Assembly (NCBI GenBank): GCA_027069135.1
Contig: JALXFE010000492.1
Location: 65,542-98,959 of the forward strand
Origin: Thermoanaerobaculia bacterium
GTDB lineage: Bacteria > Acidobacteriota > Thermoanaerobaculia > Multivoradales > JAHZIX01
Direction of reading: 5' to 3'
DNA length: 33,418 nucleotides
Positions 22,702 to 29,320 of the stretch are shown in pieces (the stretch's first letter is position 1; each line of letters begins with the position of its first letter). The position numbers and the translations under genes are program-made. Under the pieces are notes generated by a model. The model was not told where the DNA came from. It did not search any database and saw nothing but the letters and a program-made list of their open reading frames with translations.

Positions 22702-25425
22702 GTGACGGATGCGCAATGGCAGGAGATCGACCGAATCTTCGAGGCGGCCCTCGAACTGTCCGAAGACGCCCGCCACCCGTGGCTCACGGCAGAATGTGCC
22801 GGGGATCACGATCTGCACCGAGCGGTGCTCCGCTTGCTCGAGTCCGACCGCAAGGCGGAGAGCTTTCTCGCTCGCCCCATGAGTCCCGCCCTGCCGCTGG
22901 CCCCGGAACCAGTCGACGAGCGAGGCCGCCGAGTCGGCGCCTATCGGTTGATAGAACCCATCTCCCATGGCGGCATGGGTTCCGTCTATCTGGCGGAACG
23001 CGACGACGACCATTACCGCCGGCGAGTGGCCATCAAGCTGGTCCGCCAAGGATTTCTCGAAGAGCAGCTGTACCAGCGCTTCCTCCTGGAACGGCAGATC
23101 CTCGCTGGCCTCGAGCACCCCTACATCGCCCGACTCTACGGGGGCGGCGAAACGGAGACCGGACGACCGTTTCTGGTCATGGAATTCGTCGAGGGTCTAC
23201 CCATCGATCGCTACTGCCATGAGCAGGGCCTCGATGTACGGGATCGTCTGGAGCTCTTCCGCAAGGTCTGCACCGCTGTCCACTACGCCCACCAGAATCT
23301 CCTGGTCCACCGGGATCTCAAGCCCGCCAACATCCTGGTAACCCAGACCGGCACGCCACGATTGCTGGATTTTGGGATCGCCAAGGCCCTGACCCCCAAC
23401 GCCGGCAGCTCGGAGCTCACCACCGGTGCCGGCTTGCGCCCCATGACTCCGGGCTATGCCAGCCCGGAGCAGATTCGGGGCAAGGCCATCAGCACCTCCA
23501 GCGACGTCTATGCTCTCGGCGTTCTCCTCTACGAACTCCTCACCGGCGTCCGGCCCCATGAGGTGGAATCCCAGGGGCTCCACGAGCTCGAGCGAGCCAT
23601 CTGCGACCAGCCCCCGACAGCACCGAGCCAACGGGTCCGCTCGGGAAGGGGATTCATGGGCTTGCAGCCCAAGGACCTGGCCCGCCGGCTGGCCGGTGAT
23701 CTCGACACCATTACCCTCACGGCGCTTCGCAAGGAGCCGGAGCGACGCTACGCCTCGGCCCAGGAGCTAGCCGACGACCTCGGCCGGCATCTGGAGAATC
23801 TTCCGGTCTCCGCACGGCCCGATACCTTTAGCTACCGGGCCGGCAAGTTTCTGCGTCGCAACCGTCTGGCGGTGGGAGCCACGACCGCAGCCCTCGTCGC
23901 CCTCCTGGCCATGGCCACCTACGTGGCCATCACCAGCACTCGCGAGGTTCGCCGCACGGCCCTCGAAACTCAGAAGACAGAACAGGCGATGGCCTATCTG
24001 CTGGAGGTCTTCAAGGGCACGGATCCGAGACAGACCGGGCAGGGCCCTCCCTCGACCCTCAAGCTCCTCGACGATGGAACCCGCCAGGTCGGCGAGCGCT
24101 TCGCCGGCAATCCGGAGATGCAAGCGACGCTCTTTGACGCTATCGGCCAGGTCTATACCAGCCTCGGCTACCTCGAGCGAGCAAAGCCCCTGCTCATCCA
24201 GGCCCTCGCGTTTCGTCGCCAGCATCTGGAAGAGGCACACCCGGATGTCATCGAAAGCCTGATTCACCTGGGAGAGCTTCAATCGGCCTCGGGCCGTCCA
24301 AAGGAAGCCATCGCCTCCTATGAAGAAGCTCTCGATGCCCTGCTCCGCCAGGAGGAGGCCGCCGTCCCGAAGATCAACCGAGTGCGGCAGAATCTGGCCG
24401 CGGCCACCCTGGAGAACGGGGATCTAAAGACCGCCGAGAGGCTTCAGCGGCAAGTCCTGGCAGCTCTTCGAATCAGCCCGGAGACCGAAGGCCTCGAGAT
24501 GAGCGAAGCGATGAACGCTCTGGGAACCATCCTCAATATCCGCAACGCCTTGGACGAGGCCGAGGCTCTGCATCGGGACGCCCTGAGGATCGAAGAAGCG
24601 AGGCTGACCGACGATCATCTGACCCTCGCTAGCACCCGCGAGAAGCTCGCTTTGGTCCTCATCGGTTCCGGTCGCTACGTCGAAGCCGAGAACCTTCTGC
24701 GCTCCTGCATCGCGGCTCGCGAGAAAGCCCTGGATCGGGAGCACCCGGACCTGGCCCAGGGACTCGCTCACCTGGCCATCAGCCTCTACTACCAGGGGAA
24801 GCTGGGAGAGGCTGAAAAGCTCCATCGGCGATCCCTGTCCATGGTCGAGAGACGCCTGGGGAGCGAGCACCCGGAAAGGGCGACCAGCCTCCACAACCTC
24901 GGTATCCTGCAACTCTCGACCGGCGATCTGGAGGCTGCGGAGCAGAGCCTGCGCCAAGCCCAGGCCATCCTGCAGAAGGTCCTCGGCGACGACCACCTAC
25001 GCACCGCCAAGGCCAGGTCAATTCTGGCTCTGGTCCTGCAAAGGATGGGAAGGAAAGAGGAGGCCCAGGAGATCCACGACGCCATCCTGCCGGTCCTCAA
25101 ACGGACCTACGACACCGAGGGGTTGGCCTGGGCTCATTTCCTCCTCCAATTCGGTCGATCCTTGCTGGTAGCGGGAGACTACGAGGCAGCCGAAGCACCC
25201 CTAGCCAAAGCCCTGGAGAATCGTCGGCGCGGCCTGTCTCCGGATCATTGGATGGTCGCTGAGACGAAAGGAGCGTATGGGGTCTGCCTGGCGAGGCTGG
25301 GCCGGCACGCTGAGGCCAGAGCCCTCCTGACCGAAGCGCGGCCGAAAGTCTTGGAGAACTTCGGTGCCGAGAATTGGCGAATCCGCAGTATCGACGCCAC
25401 CCTGGCCGGCCTGCCCAAACCATGA
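22702..25425 (+). CDS. Transmembrane Ser/Thr protein kinase with C-terminal TPR sensor
   Basis: A 907-residue protein with a GTG start; GAGGA lies 8 nt upstream, inside the end of the sigma-factor gene. An N-terminal ~75-residue helical leader precedes a PknB-like kinase domain (~82-370): SHGGMGSV loop, VAIK (Lys112), HRDLKPAN (Asp205), DFG (Asp223), then SPEQ in place of APE. The usual first glycine of the loop is Ser. One hydrophobic segment follows (~388-411). The remainder (~440-900) is a run of 42-residue KLC-type TPRs (for example HPDLAQGLAHLAISLYYQGK). The kinase would be cytoplasmic and the TPRs periplasmic, where they may sense a protein or peptide. The 4-nt spacing to the QPTA-type ECF factor makes that sigma factor its most likely substrate (inference). 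Catalytic residues are intact. Confidence 0.93.
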   Translation: MTDAQWQEIDRIFEAALELSEDARHPWLTAECAGDHDLHRAVLRLLESDRKAESFLARPMSPALPLAPEPVDERGRRVGAYRLIEPISHGGMGSVYLAERDDDHYRRRVAIKLVRQGFLEEQLYQRFLLERQILAGLEHPYIARLYGGGETETGRPFLVMEFVEGLPIDRYCHEQGLDVRDRLELFRKVCTAVHYAHQNLLVHRDLKPANILVTQTGTPRLLDFGIAKALTPNAGSSELTTGAGLRPMTPGYASPEQIRGKAISTSSDVYALGVLLYELLTGVRPHEVESQGLHELERAICDQPPTAPSQRVRSGRGFMGLQPKDLARRLAGDLDTITLTALRKEPERRYASAQELADDLGRHLENLPVSARPDTFSYRAGKFLRRNRLAVGATTAALVALLAMATYVAITSTREVRRTALETQKTEQAMAYLLEVFKGTDPRQTGQGPPSTLKLLDDGTRQVGERFAGNPEMQATLFDAIGQVYTSLGYLERAKPLLIQALAFRRQHLEEAHPDVIESLIHLGELQSASGRPKEAIASYEEALDALLRQEEAAVPKINRVRQNLAAATLENGDLKTAERLQRQVLAALRISPETEGLEMSEAMNALGTILNIRNALDEAEALHRDALRIEEARLTDDHLTLASTREKLALVLIGSGRYVEAENLLRSCIAAREKALDREHPDLAQGLAHLAISLYYQGKLGEAEKLHRRSLSMVERRLGSEHPERATSLHNLGILQLSTGDLEAAEQSLRQAQAILQKVLGDDHLRTAKARSILALVLQRMGRKEEAQEIHDAILPVLKRTYDTEGLAWAHFLLQFGRSLLVAGDYEAAEAPLAKALENRRRGLSPDHWMVAETKGAYGVCLARLGRHAEARALLTEARPKVLENFGAENWRIRSIDATLAGLPKP

Positions 25426-25531
25426 ATACCTGTCGAGGACCTGTTGGCGAGGGAGAGCCCCTGGCGGAAGAACGGCACCGCTGATACGGTGGGTCGGCTC
25501 TGACTTCTTCGAACCGATAGGAGCTTCTTCC

Positions 25532-26149
25532 TTGGACGACGCCCGGCTGCTCCAGGCCATCCGCTCCGGCGCCCCCGGAGCCTTCGACGCTTTTGTCGAC
25601 CGCTACGGCCGTCGGCTGATGGCCTTTGGTATGCGCATGTGCGGCCAGCGCCAAGACGCCGAGGACGTCTTCCAGGACACGCTGCTCAAGGCCTATAAGA
25701 GCCTCGAGGACCTTCGGGATCCGGCCGCCTTGAGGACCTGGCTCTTCCGCATCGTGGCCAATCAATGCCGCATGAAACGGCGCAAGGAGATCCCTAGCCG
25801 GGAGCTCCCCCTGGACGACCTCGGCCCTCCGGGCTGGGAAGGGAACGGCTCACCGGACGGGGAATGGGGAGAGGGGATTCCGCAGGCGGTCTTCGATTGG
25901 TCCCACCTGCCGGAGGCGGCCGCCGAGCGAGCACAGATGCGGGAGGCCTTGGAGACCGCCCTCGCGGAGCTCCCCCCGGATTACCGGATGGTGGTGCTGC
26001 TCCGGGACCTCGAAGGGCTTTCCACCCGGGAGGCCGCCGACGCGCTGGGCCTGGGCCTCTCCGCTGCCAAGATGCGCCTGCACCGGGGTCGTCTGGCCCT
26101 GCGCAAGCGTCTCGAACAGGTTTTCCAACCCGCAGGAGGCAAGGCATGA
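25532..26149 (+). CDS. ECF sigma factor (RpoE-like), TTG start
   Basis: A 205-residue sigma factor. Region 2 has FVDRYGRRLMAFGMRM, CGQRQDAEDVFQDTLL (DAED at 42-45) and LRTWLFRIVANQCRMKRR. Region 4 has ELPPDYRMVVLLRDLEGLST and a helix-turn-helix ending AKMRLHRGRLALRKRL. The linker between them (~80-130) is long and rich in Gly, Pro and acidic residues. The TTG at 25532 fits because TAGGAG (25518-25523) lies 8 nt upstream and the family match starts there; the upstream in-frame extension has no similarity. The gene starts 106 nt after the kinase and overlaps the putative anti-sigma gene by ATGA. Unlike the sigma factor at 22140 it has the normal acidic patch, so it is probably held off by an anti-sigma factor. 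Likely targets are the efflux/redox genes downstream. Confidence 0.92.
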   Translation: MDDARLLQAIRSGAPGAFDAFVDRYGRRLMAFGMRMCGQRQDAEDVFQDTLLKAYKSLEDLRDPAALRTWLFRIVANQCRMKRRKEIPSRELPLDDLGPPGWEGNGSPDGEWGEGIPQAVFDWSHLPEAAAERAQMREALETALAELPPDYRMVVLLRDLEGLSTREAADALGLGLSAAKMRLHRGRLALRKRLEQVFQPAGGKA

Positions 26150-26454
26150 GTCAGCATGACCCCGGCATGGAAAAGCTCCTCGCCCTGCCCCGGGAGGACC
26201 GGCAGGCCTTCTGTCGCCAGGTGTTGGACAACCTCTCGGATCTCGTGGAGGGAGAGGCACCGGAGGATCTCTGCCGCCAGGTGGACGAGATCCTCGCCGA
26301 ATGCCAGCCTTTCGTCGCCTACCGCAACACCCTCCAGGCCACGATCCGTCTGCTGGCGGACCACGCCGCCTCCCCCTCCGCCGGAGCCGACATTGACGAG
26401 GATCGATTCCAGGCCTGCGTCGAGAAAGTGCGCCGCCGGCTTCGGAGCGAATAG
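26146..26454 (+). CDS. Putative anti-sigma factor with degenerate zinc-finger (ZAS-like) motif
   Basis: A 102-residue helical, soluble protein. Its ATG overlaps the sigma-factor stop (ATGA) and has AGGAGG 6 nt upstream, so the two are made together. The stretch LCRQVDEILAECQPFVAYRN (42-61) aligns by eye with the zinc anti-sigma core of the form CRxVxxHLxECPxCRxYxxT. Of the HxxxCxxC ligands only Cys53 remains: His is Ile49 and the last Cys is Phe56. Position and this resemblance make it a cytoplasmic anti-sigma factor for the gene at 25532. Zinc binding of the usual kind looks impossible, though Cys23, Cys43, Cys53 and Cys91 could still do redox chemistry. An unrelated small regulator is the alternative. 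Confidence 0.75.
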   Translation: MSQHDPGMEKLLALPREDRQAFCRQVLDNLSDLVEGEAPEDLCRQVDEILAECQPFVAYRNTLQATIRLLADHAASPSAGADIDEDRFQACVEKVRRRLRSE

Positions 26455-26479
26455 CCGACAGCGGGACTCGGAGGCCCGC

Positions 26480-26496
26480 CACAGAAAATTTCTGTG
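26480..26496. promoter_or_regulatory. Palindromic operator-like sequence upstream of the efflux operon
   Basis: CACAGAAA-A-TTTCTGTG is a perfect palindrome with 8-bp arms, 26-42 nt after the anti-sigma stop. Its right arm runs into the TGTGACC -35-like element at 26493-26499. It could be a repressor or activator site overlapping the promoter. Confidence 0.45.
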
Positions 26497-26519
26497 ACCC
26501 TTTTCTGCGCCGCTGCATC
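26493..26519 (+). promoter_or_regulatory. ECF-type promoter for the efflux/redox operon
   Basis: TGTGACC (26493-26499), followed by CTTTT, has a 16-nt spacer to CATC (26516-26519). ECF promoters of the general form TGTAACC-N16-CGTC look like this. The predicted start near 26526 is about 49 nt before the DUF2892 ATG. The neighbouring ECF factor at 25532 is the natural candidate to read it. The two mismatches to the general form lower confidence. Confidence 0.45.
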
Positions 26520-26574
26520 CCTCTATCGAAGGCCCTCCTGGAAGAGCGTCTTCCCCTGGAAAAAGGAGCAGACC

Positions 26575-26775
26575 ATGCACATCGAAAACAAAGTCCGGGC
26601 CTTTGCCGGCACCTTCACCCTGATCGGCCTCACCCTCGGCTGGTGGATCCATCCAGCCTTTTTCCTGCTGACGGCCTTCGTCGGCCTCAATCTCCTCCAA
26701 AGTGCCTTCACCGGCGTCTGCCCGCTGGTGAACATCCTTGAGCGGGATCGCATGACCCGCCACGTGGACTCGTGA
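26575..26775 (+). CDS. DUF2892 (YgaP-like) inner-membrane protein
   Basis: A 66-residue protein. N-terminal MHIENKVRAFAGTFTLIGL, then a hydrophobic run, HPAFFLLTAFVGLNLLQSAF and TGVCPLVNIL match the small DUF2892 family, also found as the membrane part of YgaP: two transmembrane helices with a conserved GxCP near the end (Cys49). The ATG at 26575 has AAGGAG 6 nt upstream. It is the first gene of the efflux/redox operon and ends 11 nt before the TolC gene. Members are often encoded with rhodanese, thioredoxin or DUF302 genes, which suggests a link to sulfur or thiol chemistry; the exact role is unknown. Confidence 0.85.
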   Translation: MHIENKVRAFAGTFTLIGLTLGWWIHPAFFLLTAFVGLNLLQSAFTGVCPLVNILERDRMTRHVDS

Positions 26776-26786
26776 GGGAACAGACC

Positions 26787-28115
26787 ATGATGCGTCCGAT
26801 GATTAAAGCGACGGTGGTCGCAGCTCTCGTTTTCGCCACGGCGCCTGCCGCTGGAGAGGTATTGACCCTCGAGAGGGCCATCGCCATCGCCCTCGAGGAC
26901 AATCTCGAGCTGGCCGCCGCGGACGCTCGCCTAGACGCCGCCGAGGCCGGGGTGGACGAAGCCCGAGCGGCCCGTCTCCCTCAGGTGGATCTCGCGGCGG
27001 GCTTTCTCCGCACGGACCACCCGGTACAGGTCTTCGGTACCCTCCTCTCCCAGGGCCGGTTCAGCGAAGAAAATTTCGCCATCGGCTCTCTCAACGATCC
27101 CGCTCCCCTCTCCGACTGGAATAGCCGGCTGAGCTTCACCCTGCCCCTGTGGACCGGCGGTGGGATCCGCGCCCAACGAGAGGCCGCCACCCACCAGCGG
27201 GAGGCCGCTGCCGCCACCCGCAGCCGCTCCCGGCAGCAGGTGGCCTATCGGGTCGTGGAGGGCTACACCACCGCAGTTCTGGCCCGGGCACAGTTGGAGG
27301 TCGCCCAAGACGCCCTCGCCGCCGCCCAGGGCAATGTCAAATTGACAGAGGATCTGTGGCGTGCCGGCCTGGTGGTGGAATCCGATCCCCTCCAAGCCCG
27401 GGTCCGAGAAAGCGCCCTGCAGGAGCTGGTGATCCGCGCCGAAAGCGGAGTGGAGATCAGCCGGTCCACCCTCAACCAAATCCTAGGGAGAGACCTCGAC
27501 GAGCCTTTTCTCCTGCCCGAAGACCTGGCGGTGGAAGACGCTGACGATGAAGACCTGAAAGACATCCTGGCGACGGGGCCAGAGAACCGGCCGGACCTCC
27601 TGGCGGCGACGCTGCAAGTCGAGACCGCCCAACAGGCGGTTCGGGGGGAACGCTCCAGGCGCTGGCCTCAGGTCATGCTTCGCTCCTCCGTCGACACAGA
27701 TGACGAGAGCTTCTTTGCCGCCGACGGGCCTCATTGGACCGCCGGGGTGGGGTTTCGCCTCCGTCTCTTCGACGGTGCCGCCGCACGTTCCCGGGTACTG
27801 CGGGCCCAGGCTCGCCAACGGGAGGCGCAAGCCCAGCAGCAGCTCCTCAAAGACACCGTAGGCCTCGAGATCCGCCGTGCTTACCACGAGCTCAAGGCCG
27901 CCGGTCAACGGTTGAAACAAGCCACCGCGGCGATTTCCTTAGCCGAGAAAAGCCGCACCATTGTGGATGATCGATACAAATCCGGGTTGGCCCGCCTGCC
28001 CGAGCTGCTGGACGCCGAGTCCGCGCTCACCGAGGCCCGTCTGCGCGACGTGGCCGCCCGCCGGGACCTACTCTTGACTCGAGCCGCCCTCGATCTGGCG
28101 GCGGGGAGACTGTGA
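26787..28115 (+). CDS. TolC-family outer-membrane efflux protein
   Basis: A 442-residue protein with a signal peptide (about 1-22, MMRPMIKATVVAALVFATAP). It has the two-fold repeated outer-membrane factor layout: LTLERAIAIALEDNLELAAA opens repeat one and a matching coiled-coil pair makes repeat two, ending with YKSGLARLPELLDAESALTE before the terminal helices. It forms the trimeric tunnel that takes substrate from the RND pump across the outer membrane. The ATG at 26787 is preferred because GAGGGA lies 7 nt upstream; a GTG at 26772 in frame is possible. It overlaps the adaptor gene by one base (TGATG). Confidence 0.92.
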   Translation: MMRPMIKATVVAALVFATAPAAGEVLTLERAIAIALEDNLELAAADARLDAAEAGVDEARAARLPQVDLAAGFLRTDHPVQVFGTLLSQGRFSEENFAIGSLNDPAPLSDWNSRLSFTLPLWTGGGIRAQREAATHQREAAAATRSRSRQQVAYRVVEGYTTAVLARAQLEVAQDALAAAQGNVKLTEDLWRAGLVVESDPLQARVRESALQELVIRAESGVEISRSTLNQILGRDLDEPFLLPEDLAVEDADDEDLKDILATGPENRPDLLAATLQVETAQQAVRGERSRRWPQVMLRSSVDTDDESFFAADGPHWTAGVGFRLRLFDGAAARSRVLRAQARQREAQAQQQLLKDTVGLEIRRAYHELKAAGQRLKQATAAISLAEKSRTIVDDRYKSGLARLPELLDAESALTEARLRDVAARRDLLLTRAALDLAAGRL

Positions 28116-29320
28116 TGGAAACTTTGACGAATGGGAACCTTGCGCCGGGGCTGAAGCCCCGGGCTGGTTTTCGAGCCCGCCTGAAGGCGGCCTGGTTCTC
28201 GACGTGGGGGCCTCTTCGCTTCTTGACTTTCCTCCTGGCCCTGCCGGTCCTCGGCCTCACCGCCTGCGGCGGAGGCGAGGCACCCCGGGAAGCCCAGACA
28301 CCTCCGGCGGCCATCGCGGTGAAGGTGGCGACCCTCGAGCCCCAGGTATTTGCCGCCACCGTCCAGGCTCCCGGTTCTCTGGTGGCCCTGTCCCGGGTCT
28401 CCCCCGGCACTAAGATCCTAGGTCGCGTCGAGCGGGTGGTGGTGAAAGAGGGGGACCGGGTGCGCCGGGGGCAGCTCCTGGCGAAACTCGAGTCCCGAGA
28501 CCTTGAGGCGGCTCTGGGCCAGGCCCGCAGCGGCCTCGCCATGGCTGAAGCACGCCTCGACAACGCCCGCGCCCAGCGGGACCGTATGAGCGAGCTCCAC
28601 GGCCGGGGGTCGGCCACAGAAAAGGGGCTGGAGGACGCCGTCGCCGCGTTTCGTATCGCCGAAGCCACCGTGGCCAAGGCCCAGGCGGATATCGCCGCCG
28701 CCCGCGTCCAGCTGGATTACGCCGCCATCCGCAGCCCCCGGGATGGCTGGGTGGTGAAGAAATCCATCGAGCCCGGGGATATGGCGACTCCCGGCGCCCC
28801 CCTCTTCGTCGTCGAAGATCTCTCCCAGTTGGAAGCGGTCGTGCGGATTCCCGAGGCCGACGTGGCAGGAATTGCCCCGGGAGCCAAAGCCCAGGTGGAG
28901 GTGCTCGGAAAGAAGCGGTCTGCCGTCATTGACCGCATCGTCCCGGCGAGTGACCCCGCCAGTCGCACCTTCGAGCTGCGGCTGGTCCTGGACAACCCGG
29001 ACGGCATTCTCAAGTCCGGCATGTTCGCCCGGGTATCCCTCGACATCGGCCAGGAGGAAGTCCTCTCCCTGCCCACCGAAGCCCTGGTACACCGGGGACA
29101 GCTCACCGGTACCTACATCGTCGGAGCCCACGATCATGCCCGCCTGCGTTGGATCAAGATCGGCCGTGAGCTCGAGAGCGAGGGCGAGACTCGGGTGGAA
29201 ATTCTCTCCGGCCTCAAGGCCGGGGAACGCTTCGTCGTGTCGCCGCCACCGGGCCTCACGGATGGAGCGCCGGTGATCGCCCAGGCCTCCTCGGGAGCTG
29301 CCGGAGGAGCCCAGCCATGA
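28115..29320 (+). CDS. RND efflux periplasmic adaptor lipoprotein (HlyD/AcrA-like)
   Basis: A 401-residue membrane-fusion protein linking the RND pump to TolC. Motifs: VERVVVKEGDRVRRGQLLAK (barrel-sandwich half), a long Ala/Arg-rich coiled-coil hairpin, LDYAAIRSPRDGWVV (second half), a beta-barrel domain and a membrane-proximal end. A lipobox LTAC places the lipidated Cys at residue 51. The region before it is unusually long: residues ~11-28 are encoded by a palindromic repeat that also occurs between genes at 2313-2357. The ATG at 28115 has GGGGAG about 7 nt upstream and overlaps the TolC stop; a GTG one codon earlier is also possible. No good later start with a ribosome site precedes the hydrophobic segment, so the repeat is probably translated. 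It overlaps the pump gene by ATGA. Confidence 0.9.
   Translation: METLTNGNLAPGLKPRAGFRARLKAAWFSTWGPLRFLTFLLALPVLGLTACGGGEAPREAQTPPAAIAVKVATLEPQVFAATVQAPGSLVALSRVSPGTKILGRVERVVVKEGDRVRRGQLLAKLESRDLEAALGQARSGLAMAEARLDNARAQRDRMSELHGRGSATEKGLEDAVAAFRIAEATVAKAQADIAAARVQLDYAAIRSPRDGWVVKKSIEPGDMATPGAPLFVVEDLSQLEAVVRIPEADVAGIAPGAKAQVEVLGKKRSAVIDRIVPASDPASRTFELRLVLDNPDGILKSGMFARVSLDIGQEEVLSLPTEALVHRGQLTGTYIVGAHDHARLRWIKIGRELESEGETRVEILSGLKAGERFVVSPPPGLTDGAPVIAQASSGAAGGAQP
28145..28199. repeat. Clover-leaf palindromic repeat, copy B, inside a coding sequence
   Basis: CCGGGGCTGAAGCCCCGG (28145-28162), then GGCTGGTTTTCGAGCCCGCC, then TGAAGGCGG, closely match copy A at 2313-2357 in order and spacing; several changes are paired so that the stems persist. 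This copy is read through in frame as part of the adaptor N-terminus. Confidence 0.75.

Noticed and set aside
25476-25491. CACCG-CTGATA-CGGTG hairpin considered as a terminator between kinase and second sigma gene
   Set aside because: The stem is only 5 bp with no T-tract.
25364-25531. Longer form of the second ECF sigma factor starting at an ATG inside the kinase gene
   Set aside because: The extra 56 codons show no sigma-factor sequence, and TAGGAG is well placed for the TTG at 25532.
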